NCBI GenBank assembly: GCA_009781495.1
Contig: WQYA01000017.1
Location: forward strand, 1 to 33,922
DNA from: Cystobacterineae bacterium
Lineage (GTDB): Bacteria; Myxococcota; Myxococcia; Myxococcales; Myxococcaceae
DNA length: 33,922 nt
Reading direction: 5' to 3'
Position 1 is the first letter of the stretch, and each line of letters opens with the position of its first letter. Shown in pieces: positions 1-7,082 of the stretch. Made by a program: the position numbers and the translations under genes. Below the pieces are notes generated by a model that was not told where the DNA came from, searched no databases, and was given only the letters and a program-made list of their open reading frames with translations.

Positions 1-261
1 AGCAGAAGAGTTCGAGGGGGTCGCGAGTGCTGCCAAAGCCCCCGGCAGGGCCCCAGAGGGTGTTTTTTTGGTTACTTTTTTGTCACACAAAAAAGTGACT
101 CGCCGGTAGGCGAAACCTACTGCGGCCGCGCAGCGGAGACAGCCGGGCCGCAGGCCCAGCACCAATAACCCCCCCCGGAGGGTAAAAAAATTGTTTTAAA
201 AAACAGCCGGGCCGCAGGCCCAGCAATAAAAACCCCGCCCGGAAGGGCAGAAGCGTTGTTT
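1..261. repeat. Cluster of hairpins and short repeats (REP-like), no gene
   Basis: No convincing gene lies in this stretch. Positions 71-83 and 87-99 form a 13-bp inverted repeat (one G-T pair) around a 3-base loop, with T6 and A6 runs. A 5-bp hairpin follows at 100-113 (TCGCC/GGCGA) and another at 120-133 (CTGCG/CGCAG). A 23-base direct repeat, itself containing GGGCC-GCA-GGCCC, occurs at 139-161 and 203-225. A related GCCGCAGGC block at about 271-279 runs into the 3' end of the moaDE gene. A frame is open from the left edge to about position 171, but its residues come entirely from these repeats, so it is not called a gene. The first hairpin may also act as a terminator for the minus-strand operon ending at 262. 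Confidence 0.6.
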
Positions 262-942
262 TTATTGGCCCGCCGCAGGCGGAAAATACCCCCCCACCCA
301 TGCTTCACCCCCCCCTTCATAACTCTCCTTCTTCCATATGGGGACAATACGCTTCAGCTCCTCTAACGCGAAAGCGCAGGCCTCAAAACTTGTCTGCCGG
401 TGCGCCGAGGCCACCGCAATGACGACAATCGCTTCCTTCGGCCATAAGGTGCCTATACGGTGCGTCATTTGTAGGTAAGTGCCGGGCCAACGCCTTTGTA
501 CCTCGTCGGCAATCGCTTCCATGCTGTCCTCCGCCATGGAAACAAAGGCCTCGCAATGCAGAGAATGCACTTTGCGGGCCCCACTGTGGGCGCGTACACT
601 CCCTATAAAACACAGCGTCGCGCCATAGGCCTCGTCCGGCGCCGCACACAGAAAGTCCGCTGCCTCCAAGGGGCCCTCCACAATACGACAGCGCGGCCGC
701 CCCCCCGCTATGGGCGGAATTAACGCTAATATGTCCCCCTCATTTAATAAAATACCCCCCTCTACAAAACGCCCATTTAAGGCCATACGCAAATAGGGAA
801 GCAAAGGCTGCAACCCCGGGTAGTCCCTACACAAGGCTTCCACTGCACCGGCAACTGTCGCAGGACAGGGCAATGCCCGCACTTCCTTGGACTTGCCCGC
901 TGCTTCCCGCGCCGCCGCAAAAAACAAAACCTCAAATGCCAT
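262..942 (-). CDS. moaDE: MoaD-MoaE fusion, molybdopterin synthase
   Basis: A single chain of about 226 residues carries both molybdopterin synthase subunits, which convert cyclic pyranopterin monophosphate to molybdopterin in the cytoplasm. Residues 1-81 are MoaD-like (ubiquitin fold) and end in the motif IPPIAGG, whose Gly-Gly is normally the free, thiocarboxylated C-terminus. Residues 82-226 are MoaE-like, with a VRAH motif, HRIG, SAHR, and PIWKKE holding the conserved lysines (about K197 and K204). The ATG at 942 is preferred because GGAGG lies 8 bases upstream and a MoaD-type N-terminus follows. A longer in-frame start at 984 would overlap the upstream gene. It is the last gene of its operon, 19 bases after the barrel gene. 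MoaX of Mycobacterium tuberculosis is a known fusion of this type that is reported to be cleaved after the glycine pair; cleavage here is inferred. Confidence 0.92.
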   Translation of the reverse strand: MAFEVLFFAAAREAAGKSKEVRALPCPATVAGAVEALCRDYPGLQPLLPYLRMALNGRFVEGGILLNEGDILALIPPIAGGRPRCRIVEGPLEAADFLCAAPDEAYGATLCFIGSVRAHSGARKVHSLHCEAFVSMAEDSMEAIADEVQRRWPGTYLQMTHRIGTLWPKEAIVVIAVASAHRQTSFEACAFALEELKRIVPIWKKESYEGGGEAWVGGYFPPAAGQ

Positions 943-961
943 GAGGGCCCCCTCCAAAGGG

Positions 962-1660
962 CTAAAACTCAAAGGCCAGGCCAAACATCCAATGGCCTGA
1001 AGACAAATTCATGCCTTTCTTAGAAAAATTCTGGACTTGCTCAAAGGCATATTCCGCAAACACATAGCTGTGGTTTATCCCTATGCCGGTATCCAAATTC
1101 TTGGCCAGCTGCCTGTCAAATGCATCCAACTGCAAAGCCAACCCTAAAACCCCCAGCCAGCCGCTCCGCCACCCTGAAGCCTTCTCTCCCCCCGCCTCGC
1201 TGGTCTTCCCCCCCTTCGTGGACCACCAGTGGTTCAACATCAACCCCAACTTCGCATAGGGGACAAAGGGTATGTCATAACGGTTGGCAAAAATGTCCAT
1301 ACGCCACACCAGCAAAAGCTTTATGGGAATGATTTTGAGGGCCGTCGTCTGCGCACTGCGCTCACCCCCTGCCACATCCAAAAAAGCCTTGCCGAAAACC
1401 TCCGCATAACCGCTGGCCACCCCCACCCCCAGGGAACCAAAACCGTGGAAAAATTGCCAGTCCAACTCCAACTCGCCCAAAAGCATCCACTTCTTTCCGA
1501 ATACTTGTGCATAGGGGCCCTGCCCCGCAGCAAAAGACTTGTCTATTTCAGGACGGTAGGGGCCCAGCCTCAACTCCAAAGCAAAGTCCTGGCTGGAGGC
1601 CGTTTCCGCACTCTGCCCCAATGCCGCCAAAGAAAGCGCAAACCACAACAGGCCACTCAC
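962..1660 (-). CDS. Outer-membrane beta-barrel protein, MXAN_2562-like
   Basis: This secreted protein of about 232 residues resembles the myxobacterial MXAN_2562-type barrel family. Recognisable parts are an early GPYRPEID segment, a GPYAQVFG-KKWML segment, LKIIPIKLLLVWRMDIFANRY, a PYAKLGLMLNHWW segment, a LDTGINHSY-like stretch, and a C-terminus ending in Phe (GLAFEF) that fits a barrel-assembly signal. The start is taken as GTG at 1660 because it overlaps the upstream TGA stop (GTGA), has GAGG 5 bases upstream, and begins directly with a signal peptide (SGLLWFALSLAALGQSA). An ATG at 1735 would overlap the upstream gene by 79 bases. The function of this family is not known to me. The partner gene just upstream is the matching MXAN_2561-like protein, which supports the assignment. 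Confidence 0.8.
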   Translation of the reverse strand: MSGLLWFALSLAALGQSAETASSQDFALELRLGPYRPEIDKSFAAGQGPYAQVFGKKWMLLGELELDWQFFHGFGSLGVGVASGYAEVFGKAFLDVAGGERSAQTTALKIIPIKLLLVWRMDIFANRYDIPFVPYAKLGLMLNHWWSTKGGKTSEAGGEKASGWRSGWLGVLGLALQLDAFDRQLAKNLDTGIGINHSYVFAEYAFEQVQNFSKKGMNLSSGHWMFGLAFEF

Positions 1661-2556
1661 GGGCGCCTCAACATATAAAACCCCAAAAATGCCAAACCTA
1701 AACCGGCCAATAGCCCCCCCCCTGCTGAATGACAACCCCCTCCCCCACCCTGCTCCTTATAGAGGTCCCAAAAACCATAGGTACGGCGGATGTCGACTTC
1801 CATGGAGTCAGAAAGCTCACTTTCATTGCCAACCTCGTCTATCGCTTTTAAACGAAATGTATAAATGTCGTTTTCAAGCCCTGAAATACGAAAGGTGTCA
1901 ATTGAGGAACTCACTGCCTTTGTTCCCATTTCTTCTTCAGGGGTTGGGACGCTTTTGCGCTTTCCATAGAGGACTACTTTGGACACATAGTCCCCGGAGG
2001 ACACAGAATAACGAAGCATCGCCTCCCCGTCATAGCCTTCCGCACTCTCTAGGGTGGGTGTTTTGGGCTTGGTGGTTTTATAAATGACAGAAAGCGTGGT
2101 CGCCGTCTTCTTCTCGCACTCGCTGTTGTTGATGTTGCGTACCGAATACACGCCACAAACATGGTGGGTGACAACCGTCTCGGCACTGCCTCCACAGATC
2201 GTATCGTCCTTATTGAATCCCGGCCAACTGCCAAAATTCGTCAGCTCCACAAATCGACTGCCCACATTCATCAAATCCTGCGTGCTGACCCTCCCTATCT
2301 CCTTTCCCCCTTCGCAACCAGACCCTGCCTCCTTTGAGGAACTGACAAAAATCTGCAAATCCTCACAAGCCTCACTATAACTGCTGCTGATCGTAAACTC
2401 CCAGCCCAAAAGAAACGCCTTCGAACAGTCTGAGCGCCCAACAACCTTTTCCTTGCTGCCACCATCCAGGGACAAAGTCACCGACTGGGCCGCCGCAACG
2501 GCGCTCAGCAGCCAAACCCCCAAAAATAACCCATAGCGAAAACTTGAAGTGCGCAT
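1657..2556 (-). CDS. MYXO-CTERM-anchored secreted protein, MXAN_2561-like
   Basis: This protein of about 299 residues has an N-terminal signal peptide (RYGLFLGVWLLSAVAAAQS). A Cys-containing middle is followed by a fibronectin type III-like region (about 175-260, TKPKTPTLESAEGYDG onward). The tail is a MYXO-CTERM signal: a glycine run, Cys275, about 18 hydrophobic or small residues, then LRRP. Such tails direct cleavage and cell-surface lipid attachment by myxosortase-type proteases in Myxococcota. ATG 2556 is chosen over an ATG at 2601 because GAGGAAG lies 4 bases upstream and the signal peptide starts there. Translation is coupled to the downstream barrel gene by GTGA. The pairing of these two genes matches MXAN_2561/2562 in Myxococcus, as I recall the family names. 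A role in surface display or barrel-associated assembly is inference. Confidence 0.78.
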   Translation of the reverse strand: MRTSSFRYGLFLGVWLLSAVAAAQSVTLSLDGGSKEKVVGRSDCSKAFLLGWEFTISSSYSEACEDLQIFVSSSKEAGSGCEGGKEIGRVSTQDLMNVGSRFVELTNFGSWPGFNKDDTICGGSAETVVTHHVCGVYSVRNINNSECEKKTATTLSVIYKTTKPKTPTLESAEGYDGEAMLRYSVSSGDYVSKVVLYGKRKSVPTPEEEMGTKAVSSSIDTFRISGLENDIYTFRLKAIDEVGNESELSDSMEVDIRRTYGFWDLYKEQGGGGGCHSAGGGLLAGLGLAFLGFYMLRRP

Positions 2557-2655
2557 AAAGCTTCCTCTACACCCCTTCAGCAATTCATAGGCCAAACCCA
2601 ATAGACGTATTTTTAAAGGGATATGCCGCCCCCTCCCCTGTTTTTTGACAAGTTG
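2557..2655 (-). promoter_or_regulatory. Intergenic gap with 13-bp palindrome at 2646-2658
   Basis: The gap between the Asd-like stop and the MYXO-CTERM gene may hold an internal promoter, since every other junction nearby is overlapping. At 2646-2658 the sequence TGACAAGTTGTCA is a perfect 6-1-6 palindrome touching the stop codon of the Asd-like gene. Its one-base spacer suits a protein-binding operator better than an RNA hairpin. Reading minus-strand, the half-site TTGTCA could double as a -35 element, but no good -10 sits 16-18 bases away. Confidence 0.3.
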
Positions 2656-3642
2656 TCACGCCCCAACCCCCACCATCGCCAAATTTGCCGCAAACTCGGC
2701 TACCCATAGGGCCGGCTCAAAGGCCAATACCCCCCTCAAAATGTTGTCCTGAAGGCGTAACTTGCCTACCAGCAAGGAGCTGTCTTGGCTTATCAACAAG
2801 GGCATAGGGTAGAGGCCATGTTCCTTATCCTCCAATATTTTTATTCCATAGCCTGAGGCTAAGGCCTCCCTCCAATGCTCCAAACCCCTGCCGCCCTCTA
2901 TGGCTACGCTGAAGGACATGCTGACGCCAAAAAAGAAGGGGGCAAAAAATACATGCAGCCCCAAGGCCACAGGCCCCCCCAGCAGGCGCTCCAACTCCAT
3001 GGGGACTTCGGCCTCGGCTGGGTGGGCAAAACCACCCCCCCCCGCCTCCCCTTCAAAGGCCGGTAGGAGGTTAAACGCTTGCCTATGCCCCCCCTCTACC
3101 TCCGGCTCCCGGCCATTCAACAGGGCTAGCGTCTGCTTCTCCAAAGCCCGCACCCCCGCTTGGCCCAGGCAGGCTGCGCCACAGAGGGCCGTGGCTTCTA
3201 TGCGCCCAAAGGGCTTGAGCGGAAACAGCATACAGGCCAAAACCTGCGCCAAGGGCGAGGCCAAAGACACTTGCGGCTTCCCGCTGGGCCACTGGGGCCC
3301 CTCCTTGCCCAAAGCATGCGGGGAGAGGAGGGGGATTTGTGGGGGGCTGCCGCCGCTGAAGTCCATAACACCTATGCCGGCCTGCTCGGCCCACAGCACG
3401 GCTTGCGCCGCTACCCCCCGGGGGAGGGCTAAGAGGGCTAAGTCTATCCCCTTCAACGCAGTAGGGCCCATGCGCTCTATCCATAGGCTGTCACCCCCAT
3501 AGGAAACCTCCTCCCCCTCGGAGCGCTCACTGGCCAGCAACGTCAAACTCTCCGAGGGCAAACCCTTGGCCTCCAGGGCCTCCAACAGCTGCTTTCCCAA
3601 AATACCTGTGGCGCCCAAAACGGCCATACGTCCTCGCTTCAT
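2656..3642 (-). CDS. Aspartate-semialdehyde dehydrogenase-like protein, active site lost
   Basis: This 328-residue protein has the Asd/USG-1 fold. It has an NADP-binding loop (LGATGILGKQLLEAL, residues 9-23), the DFSGGSP segment (94-100), and a dimerisation-domain FNLLPAFEG. The catalytic NPNC(T/S)T motif is replaced by VSLASPLAQ (about 125-133), so the nucleophilic Cys is absent (Ala at about 128). The later R-x-P-V...GHS substrate and catalytic segment is also missing (VFFAPFFFGVSMS instead). It therefore should not make aspartate semialdehyde. A true asd must lie elsewhere if lysine, threonine and diaminopimelate are made. It starts with ATG at 3642, overlapping the tsaB stop (ATGA), with AGGAGG 6 bases upstream. 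USG-1-type Asd relatives without activity are known in other bacteria, with unclear role. Confidence 0.85.
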   Translation of the reverse strand: MKRGRMAVLGATGILGKQLLEALEAKGLPSESLTLLASERSEGEEVSYGGDSLWIERMGPTALKGIDLALLALPRGVAAQAVLWAEQAGIGVMDFSGGSPPQIPLLSPHALGKEGPQWPSGKPQVSLASPLAQVLACMLFPLKPFGRIEATALCGAACLGQAGVRALEKQTLALLNGREPEVEGGHRQAFNLLPAFEGEAGGGGFAHPAEAEVPMELERLLGGPVALGLHVFFAPFFFGVSMSFSVAIEGGRGLEHWREALASGYGIKILEDKEHGLYPMPLLISQDSSLLVGKLRLQDNILRGVLAFEPALWVAEFAANLAMVGVGA

Positions 3643-4511
3643 GGCATGCCTCCTTTAGGCAAGCCCTGCGCAAACAGAGGGTTCTCCTCCGCGCCGCTGC
3701 CGCGCAAATAGCTGGGCGCCAACGCAAACAGCGCCTCTTTGTCAAAGGGTGAAAAACGGGCCAACTTCGCAATACACGCGGCGGAGGGCCAAAGGGGGTG
3801 GGCCAGCAGCTGCTGGGGGGGTATCCCTTCGGCCAACAAAGCCTCACGCAAACTGTCTATGCCAAAACCCAGGGCGGGGGTGAGGGGGGAGGCTTTGAGG
3901 CGTTGGGCAAAGGCCGCTAGGGTGAAGGTACGCTCGGGCTCTAGGGCTTTTATTTCCTCTAAGCCCTCTAACTCCCCTAACTCCCCTAACCCTTCTAACC
4001 CCCCGGGGGGAACCTCTCCGGGGCTACCCTTCCCAGGGCTACCCTTCTCGGGGGTAGCCTCTCCGGGGCTACCCTTCTCGGGGGTAGCCTCTCCTGGGGT
4101 ACCCTTCCCGGGGCTACCCTCCCCAGGGCGTAAAAATAAACCGGCGAATATTTCACCCTTCCTGAATAGCCCTGTAGCCCATAGGGGCTGCCCTATGGGC
4201 CCCTCCAGGGCCAAAGCCTTTAATGAGGAAACCCCTGCCAGGGGAATATGGGCCGCATAGGCCAGGGCCTTGGCCGTGGAAAGGCCTACGCGAAGCCCCG
4301 TGAAGGAGCCGGGGCCTAGGCCTACCGCTACCCCCTCCAGCTGCGTGGCCTCCAGCCCGTGCTCCGCCAGGAGGGCGAAGGCGGCCTCGGGCAACAGCAC
4401 GCTGGAGCGCGCGGGGGGGTGAAAGCAACGCTCAGCGAGCACCTGTCCCGCATGGACGAGGGCCAAAGAAAGCACCGGCGTGGAGTTGTCCAAGGCCAAA
4501 ACCACGTTCAC
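3639..4511 (-). CDS. tsaB: tRNA threonylcarbamoyladenosine biosynthesis protein TsaB
   Basis: TsaB acts with TsaD and TsaE to attach threonylcarbamoyl to A37 of ANN-decoding tRNAs. The N-terminal actin/HSP70-like fold is clear: LALDNSTPVLSLAL (residues 4-17), LLPEAAFALL, and the hallmark GLGPGSFTGLRVGLSTAKALA (64-84). The protein has 290 residues against about 230 usual. The excess is a low-complexity insert at about 129-190 made of GSPGKG/EATPEKGSPG units followed by a GLEGLGELGELEGLEE stretch. The C-terminal fold then resumes (TFTLAAFAQRL). The start is GTG at 4511, overlapping the rseP TGA, with no strong ribosome site, so translational coupling is likely. The downstream Asd-like gene is coupled in turn. 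The insert lies where TsaB homologues have a loop, so function is probably kept. Confidence 0.93.
   Translation of the reverse strand: MNVVLALDNSTPVLSLALVHAGQVLAERCFHPPARSSVLLPEAAFALLAEHGLEATQLEGVAVGLGPGSFTGLRVGLSTAKALAYAAHIPLAGVSSLKALALEGPIGQPLWATGLFRKGEIFAGLFLRPGEGSPGKGTPGEATPEKGSPGEATPEKGSPGKGSPGEVPPGGLEGLGELGELEGLEEIKALEPERTFTLAAFAQRLKASPLTPALGFGIDSLREALLAEGIPPQQLLAHPLWPSAACIAKLARFSPFDKEALFALAPSYLRGSGAEENPLFAQGLPKGGMP
4002..4127 (-). repeat. Tandem repeat inside tsaB
   Basis: These bases encode the inserted proline/glycine-rich segment of TsaB. A 30-base unit encoding EATPEKGSPG occurs twice without change and is flanked by diverged half-units (GSPGKG, TPGEA, SPGKGSPGEV). On the plus strand it appears as alternating GGGCTACCC and GGGGGTAGCC blocks. 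Length changes by multiples of the unit would stay in frame. Confidence 0.8.
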
Positions 4512-6181
4512 CTCAAAATGCGGACAATGTCATTTTTAATGGCATAACTCATGAGTAGAAACAGCAATACCAAACCTACCAGGTTGGCAATTTCACGAAA
4601 GCGCATGGGCAAGGGCTTGCGGCGTATCCCCTCCCATAACGCCGTTAATACCGTAAACCCGTCGAGTATGGGTAAGGGTAATAAATTCATCAGCGCTAGG
4701 TTAATGGAAATCAGGGCCATCATACTCAAATAGCTGTTAAGGCCTTGCTCCGCACTGCGCGCTGCGGCTTGGAAGATCATAACCGGACCCCCCAAATTCT
4801 CCCTCTCCTCGCTGGAAGCCTGCCCCGTCACCAGTTTCCCCAAAAATGCCGTCATGGAGAGGGTCACTTCCGGCACCACCTTCAAAGCCTTCCCCCAGGC
4901 CTTCCAAAAGCCAATGTACACAGGGTGGGTGGGGGGCTTAGCTACCCCTCTTAATATGTCCTCTGTAGAAATATAGGCTAACTGCGGCCATAGGCCTAAC
5001 TCCCAAACCCTAAAACGGTGCTTGAGTTCCCCCTGCTTCTCCTTGTGCTCCTGAGCCAACTCCGCCTCGTGCCGGTTGCCCTCGCTGCTCAGCCAACTCA
5101 AACGAAAAGGCTGCCCCTCCTGTCCACTCAGCCTCTGTGCAACGGCTGTCCAGGACTGAATCGGCTCCCCATTCCAGGCCAATAAAAAATCCCCCCTCTT
5201 GAGGCCCGCCTTCTGCGCAGCGGAGCCCTCCCCTATCTCACCCACAAATAAATCCCCCGGGTGGGCGCCCATAGCCGCATAGCCCATGCCCTCCTGTTTG
5301 GGCATACTCAACGAAACCACCTCGGGCACCTGCAACTCCCAACCCGCCACTTCCTCCTGCTGGGCACGCGCTACACGCAGCTGCAAGGGAGAAGCGGCCG
5401 CATTCAGTGCCCTCAGCAAGTCAATTTCATCGCGAATGGGCTCGCCGTTCACCTCCAAAATACGGTCAAACGTTTGGAGGCCTGCGGCTTGGCCGGCAGA
5501 GTCCGCAAGCACGCCCAGCACCGCCGGACGCGCATGCAAAGACACCCCCAAAAGGCCATAGGTGTTTTTTCCAAACGGCGTCACCTCCTCGTGCTTCTTG
5601 GGGCGAAGCTTCGTGCTGTGGGCCACGCCTTCTCGCGTGTATTCCACCACCACCTCCTTCTCCCAACGGCTTTTCAGCGTGCTGGAAATGTCTGAAAACC
5701 ACTGTATGGGGACACCGTCCAGTTTCGTCAGCACGTCCCCCGGCAACAAACCCGCCCGGGCCGCGGGAAACTCCGGCGTCAGGGAGCCTATGCGCGGCAA
5801 AAACATTTCTTCCGTGGAGCCCCAATAGACGGCGAAAAATACCCCTATGGGGAAAATAATGTTAAACGCAGGGCCCGCCAATGCAATGCTCGCACGCTTC
5901 CACCAAGGCTGCGCGAGAAAACTTCGGCCCTCCTCCTCGGGCGTCGTCTTGTCCGTGGGCAACTCCCCGGCCATGCGTACAAAACCGCCCAGAGGAAGCC
6001 ATGCCAAAACATATTCGGTTTCGCCATATTTAAACCCCCACAGCTTGGGGCCAAAACCTATGGAAAATTTGAGCACCTTAACGCCCAACAGTTTGGCTAT
6101 TAAAAAATGGCCTAACTCGTGTATGGCTACCAGGCCCCCCAGCAATAGGATAAAACCTAAAATTTTTTGAAGCAGCAACAT
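4508..6181 (-). CDS. rseP: RseP-type site-2 zinc metalloprotease with two PDZ domains
   Basis: This 557-residue inner-membrane protease cuts transmembrane segments, classically the anti-sigma factor RseA, after site-1 cleavage. The zinc motif HELGH is at residues 21-25 in the first membrane helix. The matching LDG motif (LPLPILDGF, Asp at about 507) is in a late helix. Two PDZ-like regions lie between them, around AARAGLLPGDVLTKLDG and SAAQKAGLKRGDFLLAWNG, with a further divergent one between (DRILEVNGEPI). The length is above the roughly 450 of E. coli RseP because of the extra PDZ-like material. It starts at ATG 6181 with AAGGA upstream. It follows cdsA by 19 bases. In many bacteria dxr sits between cdsA and rseP; here it does not. 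In Myxococcota the substrate is unknown. Confidence 0.94.
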   Translation of the reverse strand: MLLLQKILGFILLLGGLVAIHELGHFLIAKLLGVKVLKFSIGFGPKLWGFKYGETEYVLAWLPLGGFVRMAGELPTDKTTPEEEGRSFLAQPWWKRASIALAGPAFNIIFPIGVFFAVYWGSTEEMFLPRIGSLTPEFPAARAGLLPGDVLTKLDGVPIQWFSDISSTLKSRWEKEVVVEYTREGVAHSTKLRPKKHEEVTPFGKNTYGLLGVSLHARPAVLGVLADSAGQAAGLQTFDRILEVNGEPIRDEIDLLRALNAAASPLQLRVARAQQEEVAGWELQVPEVVSLSMPKQEGMGYAAMGAHPGDLFVGEIGEGSAAQKAGLKRGDFLLAWNGEPIQSWTAVAQRLSGQEGQPFRLSWLSSEGNRHEAELAQEHKEKQGELKHRFRVWELGLWPQLAYISTEDILRGVAKPPTHPVYIGFWKAWGKALKVVPEVTLSMTAFLGKLVTGQASSEERENLGGPVMIFQAAARSAEQGLNSYLSMMALISINLALMNLLPLPILDGFTVLTALWEGIRRKPLPMRFREIANLVGLVLLFLLMSYAIKNDIVRILR

Positions 6182-6200
6182 GCCTGTTCCTTTTCAAACC

Positions 6201-7082
6201 CTATGCGGCCATGGGAAACAAAACCGCATAAAGCCAAACCGCCGGGGCTATCAGCAACAACGCATCTACCCTGTCCAATATGCCGCCGTGGCCCGGCAAA
6301 AGCTTCCCCGAGTCCTTCTTCCCAAAAGAGCGCTTGAGTGCCGACTCGCTCAAATCCCCCAGGGGGCCCAAAAGGCCCGCTGCCACCCCCAACAACAAAC
6401 ACCCCCACCACGGCATCTCTACAAAAACCCAAAGCTTCAATATACACGCCCCTGCTATGGAGCCCAACATGCCCCCCCCAAACCCCTCCCACGTCTTCCC
6501 GGGACTCACCGAGGGCAACATTTTGTGCTTCCCCTTCCAGCGCCCCACAAAATAGGCAAAGGTGTCATTGGCCCAGGTTAAAACCAAGGCCATAAATACC
6601 CAGGCAAAACCCTGCTGCCTTAGTGCGGAAAGCGCCGCTATGCCCAGGCCTATATAGACGGAGGCCGCCATGAGGTGCCCCATACGCGCCGCCGCCTCTT
6701 CACGCGGCCCTAAACATAAATGCCACGCCCAACCCCCCATATAAAGTATGCCCCAAATGAGGAGTACCCAGGAGAGGGGACTCTGGAATGCCTGAAAACA
6801 GCTACTCTCATAACGACAAATCAGCAGCACCCAAGCCAGGGGGTTCCCTAGGGAGAAGGAAAAAAGCCACGGCGCCAAAGCCACCAGAAGGGCCGCCGCC
6901 ACCCCCCATAGGCCCGGCCTACCCCAGGCGATGCTGAGGTATTCCAACATGCACAATGCCGCCGCCAGGGAAAACAATACGGTGCTCCATAGGCCGCCCT
7001 TCCAGAGGCAAAACAACAACACGGGCAAAAGCGCCAACGCCGATACAACGCGCAAGAAAAAATTATTCTGGGGAAATTTCAC
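6201..7082 (-). CDS. cdsA: Phosphatidate cytidylyltransferase
   Basis: CdsA makes CDP-diacylglycerol from phosphatidate and CTP, the branch point for membrane phospholipids. The 293-residue polytopic protein carries the family signature near the C-terminus. SPGKTWEGFGGG precedes LLGPLGDLSESALKRSFGKKD, GKLLPGHGGILDRVD, and a last hydrophobic helix. About eight hydrophobic segments are visible. A start at GTG 7082 is chosen because it overlaps the uppS stop (GTGA) and begins just before the first membrane helix. A longer ATG at 7154 would overlap uppS by 76 bases. GAGG lies 11 bases upstream. The uppS-cdsA-rseP order is the conserved bacterial envelope-lipid cluster. Confidence 0.94.
   Translation of the reverse strand: MKFPQNNFFLRVVSALALLPVLLFCLWKGGLWSTVLFSLAAALCMLEYLSIAWGRPGLWGVAAALLVALAPWLFSFSLGNPLAWVLLICRYESSCFQAFQSPLSWVLLIWGILYMGGWAWHLCLGPREEAAARMGHLMAASVYIGLGIAALSALRQQGFAWVFMALVLTWANDTFAYFVGRWKGKHKMLPSVSPGKTWEGFGGGMLGSIAGACILKLWVFVEMPWWGCLLLGVAAGLLGPLGDLSESALKRSFGKKDSGKLLPGHGGILDRVDALLLIAPAVWLYAVLFPMAA

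Noticed and set aside
1-171. Open frame from the left edge, possible end of a gene
   Set aside because: Its residues come from the REP-like hairpins and repeats, so it is most likely not protein coding.
262-984. Longer moaDE start at 984 and longer starts for the barrel (1735), cdsA (7154), tig (25705) and gltA (15332)
   Set aside because: Each longer start lacks a ribosome site or overlaps the upstream gene, while the internal start has a site or an ATGA/GTGA overlap and the expected N-terminus.
5407-5859. 150-residue plus-strand frame inside rseP
   Set aside because: Antisense shadow of a clear rseP reading frame. It is rich in Pro/Ala/Arg as expected from GC-rich complement sequence.
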